NCBI RefSeq assembly: GCF_017874215.1
Contig: NZ_JAGGLB010000021.1
Coordinates: 1-64,000 of the forward strand
Direction of reading: 5' to 3'
Length of the DNA stretch: 64,000 nucleotides
DNA from: Paenibacillus eucommiae
GTDB taxonomy: Bacteria; Bacillota; Bacilli; Paenibacillales; NBRC-103111
In this document: positions 45,264 to 53,697 of the stretch, one piece after another
Numbering within the stretch: position 1 is the stretch's first letter
How the letters are laid out: each line of letters opens with the position of its first letter
Made by a program: the position numbers and the translations under genes
Notes under the pieces: generated by a model
The model's input: only the letters and a program-made list of their open reading frames with translations
Databases searched by the model: none
Told to the model about the DNA's origin: nothing

Positions 45264-45326
45264 TTTAGAATAAGAAATAATAGTGCTATAATAATAGTAC
45301 ATTGGGCATACCTACTGAAATTCAGT
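45264..45326 (+). promoter_or_regulatory. GntR-regulator promoter with two palindromes
   Basis: TTTAGA (45264-45269), 17 bp, TATAAT (45287-45292). The -10 lies within an 18-bp palindrome GTGCTATAATAATAGTAC (45283-45300), which is a likely autoregulatory operator. A second, perfect one, ACTGAA-A-TTCAGT (45314-45326), lies three bases before the ribosome site. Confidence 0.6.
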
Positions 45327-45341
45327 GCAAGGAGTAAGAGC

Positions 45342-46778
45342 ATGCAGAGAGAAACTGAGTTCCTCTACCGGGAGCTGGCAGATATTCTACGTAATCAAAT
45401 CCATTCCGGTTTAATCAAACCTGGAAGTCTTTTAATGTCGGAAAGTGAGATGTGCACCAAATACAGGATTAGCCGGACCTCCGTCAGGAAGGCATTGGAT
45501 GTTTTGCTGGAAGAGGAGCTAATTGTCAAAATACATGGAAAAGGCACGCTGGTTTCGCCAAATTTCAGACTGAATGGAGACGACAACCATACGCTGGTCA
45601 TCGTCACTACGTACCCTTCGAATTATGCAAAAAAGGGGCTGCCCATTCTTATAAGAAAATTTCAGGAACGGTATCCGGATTATAAGGTGAAGGTGCTTCC
45701 GATTCCTTACGAGGAAGATGCTTATTTTCGGGATATGCATCAATTTGAAGCAAGTCCTGATCTTTTTTTAATCAGGGATAGTGATTTTCAGCAAATTCCC
45801 CATCAAACTTGCAGTCCACTTGATGAATTGATCAACGATGGTGTGCTCGATATTCCGCCAACGCTGGTTGAAGCATTCAAACGCAATGGCCGCTTATACG
45901 CGCTTCCCTGTACATATTCTCCGATCTATTTAGCGTATAATCCTGAATTGTTTGCTGCTAATGGGGTAAAGCCTCCTGATTCCTCCGGAACCATCGAGCA
46001 GTTCATCGATACAGCGAAGAAGCTGACGATGGAGACACATGAAGGTGCATCAAAGCGAGTGTACGGATTTGCAGTGAATGCCCGGATCGACCGTTGGCTG
46101 CAGTTTTTATTAAATAAATCGTCGCTTTCACAAAGTAAGCCACAAGTGGTGCCGCTGTTTTTGGATAATGGACAATTTGATTGGCAGTCGTTTAGAGAGG
46201 TGCTGCAGTTTTTGCAGGATGCCTTGTATCGCCATCAGTTTTCTCCCGTTTATTCGGTGAGTAATGAAGAATTAACGCATGAGCTGTTTGAAAAAGGACA
46301 TATTGCCATGCTGCTAACCTCCACATTGGCGTTTGATATGAACCCGCTGCGGTTTGGAATGGCTTCGCTTCCTTTTGGCGCCCATCAACATCATCTGTTT
46401 ATTTCTAATATCGCGCTGATTAACAAATTCAGTAAAAGGCAGGAGATGGCGAAGTTATTTCTCTCCCTGTCGTTAGAGCCTGAGGTGCAGCGTGAGATTT
46501 CATTGTCTACGGGTCTTCTTGCGGTGTCGATGGAAATAAACAAAGAGCTTCTGGAGGAACACCAGCTGCAAACGTATGGATTAACAGAAGGAGAGCTTGA
46601 GCATTGTAAGTTTCTTCATCAAGTGTTCCCGAATATGGATCTGCTGGACGCTTTGACGGATGAAATGAAGTATTTCTGGACAGGCTTAGAAAGCCCTGAT
46701 GTACTCATAGAACGTTTACAAGAGCTTGATTTTTTGGGGAACAATACGTTGGACTATGATCTCAAGGAGCAGTTATAG
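45342..46778 (+). CDS. GntR-type regulator fused to a solute-binding domain, copy 1
   Basis: A 478-residue cytosolic regulator. Residues 1-75 form a GntR winged helix (ELADILRNQIHSGLIKPGSL, and SETMCTKY-like 'SESEMCTKYRISRTSVRKAL'). Residues about 80-430 resemble the extracellular solute-binding fold of sugar-transport proteins but there is no signal peptide, so the domain is a cytosolic ligand sensor. The ligand is probably a sugar taken up by the neighbouring transporter. Its stop codon abuts the ATG of a paralogue. The promoter carries two palindromes that may be its own operator. Confidence 0.9.
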   Translation: MQRETEFLYRELADILRNQIHSGLIKPGSLLMSESEMCTKYRISRTSVRKALDVLLEEELIVKIHGKGTLVSPNFRLNGDDNHTLVIVTTYPSNYAKKGLPILIRKFQERYPDYKVKVLPIPYEEDAYFRDMHQFEASPDLFLIRDSDFQQIPHQTCSPLDELINDGVLDIPPTLVEAFKRNGRLYALPCTYSPIYLAYNPELFAANGVKPPDSSGTIEQFIDTAKKLTMETHEGASKRVYGFAVNARIDRWLQFLLNKSSLSQSKPQVVPLFLDNGQFDWQSFREVLQFLQDALYRHQFSPVYSVSNEELTHELFEKGHIAMLLTSTLAFDMNPLRFGMASLPFGAHQHHLFISNIALINKFSKRQEMAKLFLSLSLEPEVQREISLSTGLLAVSMEINKELLEEHQLQTYGLTEGELEHCKFLHQVFPNMDLLDALTDEMKYFWTGLESPDVLIERLQELDFLGNNTLDYDLKEQL

Positions 46779-48173
46779 ATGCAAAGGGAAAATGATTTTT
46801 TATATCAGGGACTTGCGGATATGCTGCGTAGTCAAATTCACTCCAGTCTGGTCAAGCCGGGAAGTCTTCTATTGTCTGAAAATGAGATGTGCGCCAAGTA
46901 TAATGTTAGCCGCACCTCCGTTAGAAAGGCACTGGCTATACTATTGGAAGAAAAGTTAATTATCAAGCAGCATGGAAAAGGAACGATGGTTTCTCCGACA
47001 TTCAAGTCGGATGATACGGACAGCAATACGCTGGTGATCCTTGTTCCATATCCATCCAACTATGCCAGTAAAGGCTTTCCCATTCTAATTAGATTGTTTC
47101 AAGAGCGCTACCCGGAAACGAAGTTTAGAGTTATCCCGGTTTCATACGAAGATGATACGTTCCTCCAGGATTTACTCCAATTTGGCATTATTCCGGATCT
47201 GATTCTTGTTGGTGATAGTGATTTTCAGCAATTGTCTCACCATGGTTTCTGCCCATTAGATGAGATGGTCAAGGGTATCTCTGATATTCCGCCAAATCTT
47301 CTTGAGGTATACAAGCAAGAGGGGCGTTTATATGCGCTTCCTGTAACTTATTCTCCTGTATATCTGGCCTATAATAACGATTTGTTTTCAGCTAATAGCG
47401 TTGAAGCTCCTAGCCCCTCTTGGACATTCGAACAGTTGATTGATGCTGCGAAAAAATTGACGATTGATATTGATGGTGACGCTTTGAAGGAAATCTACGG
47501 ATTTGCTATCAATAATCAGTTAAACCGGTGGGTCCCGTTTCTCATAAACCGCTTGTCGTTTTCACGAAGCTATCAAGCCGTAGATGCTGTGTCCGAGGAA
47601 GACAATTTTGATTGGCAGCTGTTTAAAGACGTCTTAGAATCCCTGCAGGAAGCGATTTATGTGCATCAGATTTCTCCGGTCTATTCGGTCGGTGATCCGC
47701 CATTAACCCAATGGCTTTTTGAACAAGGCCACATCGCCATGATTCTCACAACAACACTGGCGTTTAATTTGAACCCGTTGCAGTTTGGAATGGCTTCGCT
47801 GCCGTTTGGCACTGATCAAAGCCATGTCATCGTTTCTAATGCGATGCTGATTACTGAATTCAGCAAAAGGCAGGAGCTGGCCAAGCGCTTTCTCTCCCTG
47901 ACTTTAGAGCCTGAGGTGCAGCGTGAAATCTCCTCATCTACGGGTCTGCTTGCAGTATCCTTGGGAATAAACCAGGAACTTCTGCAGGAAAATCAGTTGA
48001 CGACGTTGGGCTTAACAGAAGGCGTACTGGATAATAGCAAATTCATTCACCAAGTGTTCCCCGATATCGATAATTGGGATAAATTAATTGAAGAGATGAA
48101 GTATTTCTGGGCAGGCCTGGAGAGCGCGCCAACACTTATTGAACGTCTGAAGACACTGAATTTGTTCAAGTGA
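46779..48173 (+). CDS. GntR-type regulator fused to a solute-binding domain, copy 2
   Basis: A 464-residue paralogue of the preceding regulator, clearly alignable along its whole length, including the DNA-binding helix SRTSVRKAL and the ends FLSLTLEPEVQREIS. The start is immediate (TAG then ATG) behind AAGGAG. The DNA of the two copies is still similar, so the duplication is fairly recent. The DNA-reading helices are almost the same, whereas the ligand domains differ more, which suggests binding of the same sites in response to different ligands. Terminator follows at 48213-48245. Confidence 0.9.
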   Translation: MQRENDFLYQGLADMLRSQIHSSLVKPGSLLLSENEMCAKYNVSRTSVRKALAILLEEKLIIKQHGKGTMVSPTFKSDDTDSNTLVILVPYPSNYASKGFPILIRLFQERYPETKFRVIPVSYEDDTFLQDLLQFGIIPDLILVGDSDFQQLSHHGFCPLDEMVKGISDIPPNLLEVYKQEGRLYALPVTYSPVYLAYNNDLFSANSVEAPSPSWTFEQLIDAAKKLTIDIDGDALKEIYGFAINNQLNRWVPFLINRLSFSRSYQAVDAVSEEDNFDWQLFKDVLESLQEAIYVHQISPVYSVGDPPLTQWLFEQGHIAMILTTTLAFNLNPLQFGMASLPFGTDQSHVIVSNAMLITEFSKRQELAKRFLSLTLEPEVQREISSSTGLLAVSLGINQELLQENQLTTLGLTEGVLDNSKFIHQVFPDIDNWDKLIEEMKYFWAGLESAPTLIERLKTLNLFK

Positions 48174-48212
48174 TGCAAGAGGTAAAATACGCAAATAAAA
48201 TTGGATTGAAAC

Positions 48213-48245
48213 AAAACCTGGTGGCTGAGTGGCATTAGGTTTTTT
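48213..48245 (+). terminator. Rho-independent terminator after the GntR pair
   Basis: AAAACCT pairs with AGGTTTT around an inner GTG/CAT stem and is followed by TTTTC. Confidence 0.75.
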
Positions 48246-48260
48246 CTTCGTTTTTTTCTG

Positions 48261-48337
48261 TTGACATGATAAAGGCGGTAAAATATAATACGAGTTAGTT
48301 ATGAGAAACAAGTTAGTTACAAGTCTTCAGTTACAAG
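48261..48337 (+). promoter_or_regulatory. Operon 1 promoter with RAGTTAG direct repeats
   Basis: TTGACA (48261-48266), 17 bp, TATAAT (48284-48289): both boxes match consensus. Directly behind lie GAGTTAG (48292-48298) and AAGTTAG (48310-48316), 18 bp apart, each followed by TTA[TC][GA]AG. A shorter GTTACAAG copy ends near 48337. This is the first of three promoters with the same plan; a roadblock-type repressor is likely. Confidence 0.75.
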
Positions 48338-48358
48338 TTTTCATTGGAGGTGGAAGGT

Positions 48359-50332
48359 ATGAGCAATGCAGCGAATAGTCAGACATGGCAGGGGGAAATC
48401 ATCCGGGCAGCAATACCCCCATGCAGAGATCCATTCATTAACACATTCCTGCTGCCGCTAGGTCCAGGGGAGGATGGGGAGGAGCGTTTCTGGATATCTT
48501 CGTGGAACGGCAAGTCTGGCTCCATGGGTGTGCTTGTTACAGAAAGTGGTAAGGAGCGAGTGTACCGGTTTTCTCCGCCCAATTATGGTTTTTACAGTGC
48601 GGCACAGGAGGATCAAGACACCCTTTGGCTGTGCGGCGATCTGTCGAAGGTAGTTCGGCTTACCTTAAGTACCGGTGCGATTGAGGAATATGACACAGGA
48701 GCTCCATCAGCTTTGGTATTCCAAGGCATGGCCATTGATCACAAGACAGGGAAGCTGTTTGCAGCAGCCTATCCAGAGTCAAGGACGGCCGGATTTTCCT
48801 TTGATTATCTCAATCGTCGACCCGTTAAAGTTTACCCTGATACTTGCAAAGAGCTCTATATGTGCTCAAGCTTTCCTGCTGGAGAGGGGACTCATTGTGT
48901 AGTCATTTATAATCCAGGGATATCTGTGCTTCATTGGGATCCACTAGCGGAAGAAATGGAAGCGGTTTCTCTGATGGAGCTGGCGGGCGATCAACAGGCG
49001 CCATTGTCGAAAAGCTACGGGATCAGCCGTTTGATCCGTAATGATGAAGGACAGTGCTATTTCCCGGATCGAGGATGGTACAACCCGATTACCCGCAGTT
49101 TGACAAGAGAAGGCCCCAGGCCTGAAGAGGAAATGACATGGTTTGCAGTTAGCGGCCATTTGGCTTGGGGCGCTTCTTATGATGCTAACCATATGAAGGT
49201 TGGATTATGGGATATGAATCAGGGGCAGGTTGCCATCATCTGTACGATTCCTGACTGTACAGCGGGGTCCGTTAATTTGACAGCTGACAGGAAAATCGTA
49301 GCGGTTAATTTGTATGGGGAGTTTTATCGTTATGATGGACTGACAGGTGTGCTGGAGCTGTTCCGAAGCTTGCCTACAGATTCAATAGCAGAAGTAGATT
49401 GTCTGCGGCGCATCGATAAGGACAGATTGCTGGGCACTCCCTTTATTACACAACGCTTCTGGGAAATCAATCTCCAAACAGGTGAAGGTAAGGATTTCGG
49501 CAGAGCTGCCCCTGGTGTTGGCGAAATTCTGCAAACCTGGAAGCTTGGAGAGAAGATTTATATGGCCGCGTATACAGAGAGTGAATTGGTGGAATATGAT
49601 CCAGGGAAGCGGGCTTGTTTTCCGGAAAATCCACGTGTTGTTGCTAAGCCTCCTGGAGGAATGAGGCCCGTTGCAGCGGCAGATAGAGGCAGTATTCTCT
49701 TTTATGCGAGCAGTCATTACTATGGGAAATTAGGCTGTACTTTAACAAAATATGATACGGCAACAGGTGTGGCGTTGTACAATGATGATCCGCTTCCGGG
49801 TCAAACCATGCGCAGCTTGTGTCCTGATAACAGCACTGAGAGCTTGCTTGCAGGTACGACGATGTGTGCCGATGTGAATAGCTGCGTGCCGGTGTCGAGT
49901 CTGTGTTATTTTGCCCGCATTGATATCGATGATCTTTCTGTTATTGAAACCATTGCTGCTCCGCCAGGGACAAAGCTCGCCACAGTACACGGGCCCATTG
50001 GTGTTGGTGAGTATTTATGCTCAGTTACAGGTGATTTCCCGGAAAATGCGGGTTATTGGTTTATTCTATCTGTGGATAACTTTAGCGTGCCGGAGCTGGA
50101 TCAGATGCAGCCCTTGCCACCCCATATGCAGAAGCTGATACCAACTGACATTCCCGGGTTATTTGTGTTCCATATTCACGATCAGATTGAATTGTGGGAT
50201 ATGCGCGGGCGGCCAAGTATGCAGGTATTGTATAAAGATCCGGATGTGTACCACTGTCACTCAGAGGGAGCCTCTGTGTACTTGGTCAAATCCAAGGAAA
50301 TTCTGATTCTTGAAAACTGTCTGGTGAATTAG
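48359..50332 (+). CDS. Cytosolic propeller-like protein of unknown function
   Basis: A 657-residue protein with no signal peptide and repeated beta segments ('ALVFQGMAIDHKTGKLFAAA', 'VVRLTLSTGAIEEYDTG', 'AVNLYGEFYRYDGLTGV') that fit a seven-bladed or larger propeller. I cannot identify its family. Intracellular propeller enzymes acting on oligouronides exist (oligogalacturonide lyases), so a lyase or epimerase role is conceivable but is inference. ATG 48359 is chosen because GGAGGTGG precedes it; the frame extends further upstream from TTG 48344. It is the only gene of its unit and is controlled by the 18-bp repeats. Confidence 0.65.
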   Translation: MSNAANSQTWQGEIIRAAIPPCRDPFINTFLLPLGPGEDGEERFWISSWNGKSGSMGVLVTESGKERVYRFSPPNYGFYSAAQEDQDTLWLCGDLSKVVRLTLSTGAIEEYDTGAPSALVFQGMAIDHKTGKLFAAAYPESRTAGFSFDYLNRRPVKVYPDTCKELYMCSSFPAGEGTHCVVIYNPGISVLHWDPLAEEMEAVSLMELAGDQQAPLSKSYGISRLIRNDEGQCYFPDRGWYNPITRSLTREGPRPEEEMTWFAVSGHLAWGASYDANHMKVGLWDMNQGQVAIICTIPDCTAGSVNLTADRKIVAVNLYGEFYRYDGLTGVLELFRSLPTDSIAEVDCLRRIDKDRLLGTPFITQRFWEINLQTGEGKDFGRAAPGVGEILQTWKLGEKIYMAAYTESELVEYDPGKRACFPENPRVVAKPPGGMRPVAAADRGSILFYASSHYYGKLGCTLTKYDTATGVALYNDDPLPGQTMRSLCPDNSTESLLAGTTMCADVNSCVPVSSLCYFARIDIDDLSVIETIAAPPGTKLATVHGPIGVGEYLCSVTGDFPENAGYWFILSVDNFSVPELDQMQPLPPHMQKLIPTDIPGLFVFHIHDQIELWDMRGRPSMQVLYKDPDVYHCHSEGASVYLVKSKEILILENCLVN

Positions 50333-50333
50333 A

Positions 50334-50398
50334 TTGACAGAACGAAAGGTGAAAAATATAATATAAGTTAGGTACAAGATACAAGTTAGAGTTAAGTT
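50334..50398 (+). promoter_or_regulatory. Operon 2 promoter with RAGTTAG direct repeats
   Basis: TTGACA (50334-50339) begins two bases after the preceding stop codon; TATAAT (50357-50362) follows after 17 bp. AAGTTAG occurs at 50365-50371 and again at 50383-50389, exactly 18 bp apart, each at the same position relative to the -10 as in operon 1. Confidence 0.75.
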
Positions 50399-50430
50399 TG
50401 GAACGTGATGGGATCGAGGAGGATACGGAA

Positions 50431-52140
50431 ATGAAAATGGCACAAGTTGGAATCTTCTTGGATCGTAAAGTGGCTGAAGACCGTTGGAAATACGGATTGA
50501 ATGTATTTGAAGGGTATTATTCAGAAATTTTATCCCATGCAGGTATTCCTTTCCAAGTACTTGACCAGAAAGAGCAAATCGGAGATAGCAAGCTGGATCT
50601 ATTGATCGTTGCTCTGGAAGCGGATGATGAGGAAACGGCAGCTGCAATCTGGAAGTTTGCTGAATTAGGCGGAGTGGTCATTTCATATGGCGGCTTAAAC
50701 AAATTGGCCAAGAAATTAAATTGTACAATAAGATCATCTGGATGTGCAGGCTATGCGGACGTGTCTGAGCTAAGCGATATTCCGGAAGGATTAAGATATT
50801 TACAAGCCGTTCCGTGGACCATAGATCATGTGGGTGCAAATCGCTCCATTGGATTAGCAGGTTTGCTGCATCAAGGGGAACCTTCAGGCAAGGTACTTGG
50901 TCCCGCGAAGATAAGCTTTTCTGTGGGAAAAGGTGTCATCGAACGTTGGGCTGTTCAGCTCATGAGTACAATCGTGGGCTTTCAGCAGGGAACCATGCCG
51001 ATACTTAAAGATGGTATTCCCGCACCTGATGGCACAGCAAATGTAGACGAAGGCATACTTAAAGCGGATGATGGCATCGAATTGGATTGGGAGCTGGACC
51101 GCGTCATAACGGAGACAGGGAATCCTTATTTCTCACTTCCATATGCTGATCTATGGAGGGAAGTATTAATCTCCCAGCTTCTTAAATCTGCAATCGCCAA
51201 GGGATTAACGCTGCCGTTTCTTGGAGCTTGGCCCAAGGGTATTTCCCATGTAGCAATGATTTCCCACGATAGTGACTTGAACGAAGACGTAACCGCAGTA
51301 ACGACCCTGGATGTATTGAAGCAAGCGCAGATTCAATCGACCTGGTGTATGATCGAGCCGGGCTACAGTCCATTTATTTATGAGCGGGTCAAACAGGAAG
51401 GACATGAGCTTGCTTTTCATTATAATGCCGTATCTATGGATAACGGGCATTGGGGAGAGGAAGAATTTCAGCGCCAGCTGAATTGGTTTAAGGAAGCGAC
51501 AGGAGAAACGGAAGCGGTATCGAACAAAAATCACTATACCCGCTTTGAAGGCTGGGGAGAGCTTTATGAGTGGTGTGAAACTCATGGTATTTCTTCCGAT
51601 CAAACCAGAGGGCCTAGCAAGATGGGGAATGTTGGGTTTTTATTCGGCACTTGTCAGCCTTATTTTCCAATCGCCTGGTGGAATCAGCAAAACCGTCTCT
51701 ATGATTTGCTTGAGATAGGCTTCCTTACACAAGATATGGATATCGGCTGCTGGGCAGATACTACAGTGATTGAGCCTTTCCTGCAGCAGGTTAAACGGGT
51801 GGAAGGTGTCGCTCACTTTCTATTTCATCAAGTTCATTTGCATCATACGAAAGAAGCGCACGCAGCCTTACTCACATTTGTTGCCAAAGCAAAGGATAGC
51901 GGTTTTACGTTCTGGACCGGCAAGCAGATTAATGACTGGGTTCGGGCGCGAAGAAAAGTGAACATCAAAGGATTTGACGCATCGGGAGAAATTGTCCTGC
52001 AAGGGTTAGATGAAGCTCCTGAAGTGATTGTATGGATTCCTGTCCTGAATAACGAAAGCATTCCTTCATCCGAGCATATAGAAGTGCGGTACGGAGTGAA
52101 ATGTATCAAGCAGCAGGCAGCCTATCCAATTTCAAAATGA
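50431..52140 (+). CDS. Deacetylase-like protein with an N-terminal Rossmann-like domain
   Basis: A 569-residue cytosolic protein. Residues 1-90 ('VFEGYYSEILSHAGIPFQVLDQ', 'LIVALEADDEETAAAIWKFAELGGVVISYGG') resemble the class-I glutamine-amidotransferase-like domain of sugar-cleaving enzymes. Residues about 265-510 look like a polysaccharide-deacetylase-type barrel: AMISHDSDL could be the metal Asp motif, followed by QSTWCMIEPGY and GHELAFHYNAVSMD (a possible HxxxH-type position). Deacetylation of an imported oligosaccharide is a reasonable guess. ATG 50431 follows a GAGGAGG. It is 12 bp before an aminotransferase gene. Confidence 0.6.
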   Translation: MKMAQVGIFLDRKVAEDRWKYGLNVFEGYYSEILSHAGIPFQVLDQKEQIGDSKLDLLIVALEADDEETAAAIWKFAELGGVVISYGGLNKLAKKLNCTIRSSGCAGYADVSELSDIPEGLRYLQAVPWTIDHVGANRSIGLAGLLHQGEPSGKVLGPAKISFSVGKGVIERWAVQLMSTIVGFQQGTMPILKDGIPAPDGTANVDEGILKADDGIELDWELDRVITETGNPYFSLPYADLWREVLISQLLKSAIAKGLTLPFLGAWPKGISHVAMISHDSDLNEDVTAVTTLDVLKQAQIQSTWCMIEPGYSPFIYERVKQEGHELAFHYNAVSMDNGHWGEEEFQRQLNWFKEATGETEAVSNKNHYTRFEGWGELYEWCETHGISSDQTRGPSKMGNVGFLFGTCQPYFPIAWWNQQNRLYDLLEIGFLTQDMDIGCWADTTVIEPFLQQVKRVEGVAHFLFHQVHLHHTKEAHAALLTFVAKAKDSGFTFWTGKQINDWVRARRKVNIKGFDASGEIVLQGLDEAPEVIVWIPVLNNESIPSSEHIEVRYGVKCIKQQAAYPISK

Positions 52141-52152
52141 GGTGTTCATGAG

Positions 52153-53418
52153 ATGGAGAAATTAGCAATTCACGGTGGAAAACCTGCACGCAGCAAGCCG
52201 CTGCCACCCAACTATCCCGGTGCGGTGCTGATGGGAGCGGAAGAAGCGGACGCGGCGGCACAAGTCATTCACGCACAATCTCCTTTTCGCTACTATGGTC
52301 CAGAACCTGTCTTTACCGTAAAAGCACTCGAGGATCAGATATCCAGGGATATGAATGTGCCTTATGTGCTAGGTGTAACATCATGTACAGCCGGTCTTAT
52401 AATTGCATTAAAAGCGTTAGGTATTGGCTATGGAGATAAAGTGATTGTACCTGCGAACACCTTTATTGCAACGGCTGGGGCAGTCATTTGCAGCAATGCG
52501 GTTCCAGTATTTGTGGATGTGGATGATACATTAAACATGGATCCGGATGATTTGGAACGTGTCATGGATGACGAAGTGAAGGCTATTATTGCTGTGCCTA
52601 TTCTGGGAAATCCTTGCGATATGCAGCGAATTATGAGCTTCGCCGAGAAGCACAATATTTATGTCATAGAAGATGTGGCCCAATCTTGCGGAATAAAGCA
52701 TCATGGACGATACGCCGGTACGATCGGGCATGTGGGTGTGTTAAGCTTTCAGATGAATAAAATACTGACAGCGGGTGAGGGTGGCGCCATTATTACGCAT
52801 TCTGCGCAAATTTTTGAGCGTGCGGCCCGCTATCATGATCAAGGCCTATTTAGGGATAAACAGCGCTATAACCTGGAATCTTCGGATGAAGAAAATGCTT
52901 TTGCCGGGCAGAATTATAGAATGAGTGAGATTACAGGAGCTGTAGCCTTAGCCCAATGGGGGAAGCTGAACGAAATTCTTACGAACATGAAAACCCATTA
53001 TACGAACATACAGCAAGCCCTTTCCTTGGAAATCCCAACGCTTCAGTTTCGCAGGGTCATAGACACTGAAGGGGATATCGGATCCAATCTGGGTATGATT
53101 CTGCCAACGAAACAAATGGCTGAGCTGTTCACTGACGCTCTGAATGCGGAGAATATCAATACGGCTATATTGTATAATGGGAAACCAGTGTACATGAATC
53201 CCCAGATCTTTCATCAAAGAACGGCGGAGAAGCATAATTTCCCCTTTGATTTTAAATTTAAACATGCAGTGGAATATACAGAAGAGATGTGTCCCCGGGC
53301 AGCAGATTTGATTGCTAGAACGGTTTATTTGCCCATTAGTCCAATTTTAACTGAAGCAGATACAAGTGAAATTATTGCCGGTATTATAAAAGTATATGCC
53401 GCTGTCAGCTCGGCCTAA
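52153..53418 (+). CDS. DegT/DnrJ/EryC1/StrS-family sugar aminotransferase
   Basis: A 421-residue PLP enzyme. The substrate-site loop is GVTSCTAGLIIALKAL (near 77-92), with VPANTFIATAGAVI. The PLP Lys is in LSFQMNKILTAGEGGAII, near residue 204, matching the family 'SFxxxKxxxxGEGG' motif. Such enzymes transfer an amino group to 3- or 4-keto sugars, or in some cases act in the reverse direction. Partner: the deacetylase-like protein 12 bp upstream. Its presence beside a lyase/transporter regulon is unusual, because these enzymes usually build, rather than break down, amino sugars. Confidence 0.9.
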   Translation: MEKLAIHGGKPARSKPLPPNYPGAVLMGAEEADAAAQVIHAQSPFRYYGPEPVFTVKALEDQISRDMNVPYVLGVTSCTAGLIIALKALGIGYGDKVIVPANTFIATAGAVICSNAVPVFVDVDDTLNMDPDDLERVMDDEVKAIIAVPILGNPCDMQRIMSFAEKHNIYVIEDVAQSCGIKHHGRYAGTIGHVGVLSFQMNKILTAGEGGAIITHSAQIFERAARYHDQGLFRDKQRYNLESSDEENAFAGQNYRMSEITGAVALAQWGKLNEILTNMKTHYTNIQQALSLEIPTLQFRRVIDTEGDIGSNLGMILPTKQMAELFTDALNAENINTAILYNGKPVYMNPQIFHQRTAEKHNFPFDFKFKHAVEYTEEMCPRAADLIARTVYLPISPILTEADTSEIIAGIIKVYAAVSSA

Positions 53419-53449
53419 CCTACTTGCTGCGATACAAACAAAACTTAGG

Positions 53450-53483
53450 ACTAACGTTTGATGCTATACGATCAAGCGTTAGT
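53450..53483 (+). repeat. Hairpin after the aminotransferase gene
   Basis: ACTAACGTTTGAT pairs with ATCAAGCGTTAGT (one mismatch) around an eight-base loop. No U-tract follows, so it is a hairpin or REP-type element rather than a clear terminator. Confidence 0.6.
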
Positions 53484-53588
53484 TCGCATTCCAGCGGCTT
53501 TCTGAGCGAAGGAGGGATGGGAAGTACAATCAAATGAAAGCGGATACATATATTTTTTCTGTGAGGGCTGATGAAGCATAAATCTCTA

Positions 53589-53667
53589 TTGACAGACCGG
53601 AAGTGAATCATTTAATATGAGTTAGTAACAAGATACATGTTAGATATGAGTTAAAAGAAAGCGCTTC
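53589..53667 (+). promoter_or_regulatory. Operon 3 promoter with RAGTTAG direct repeats and a cre-like site
   Basis: TTGACA (53589-53594), 16 bp, TTTAAT (53611-53616), then GAGTTAG (53619-53625) and ATGTTAG (53637-53643), 18 bp apart as in operons 1 and 2. GAAAGCGCTTC (53657-53667) lies downstream and matches the core of CcpA catabolite sites (AAGCGCTT) but not their outer bases. Confidence 0.72.
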
Positions 53668-53697
53668 AAAAAATGAAAGAAGAGAGGGTTGATCCAA

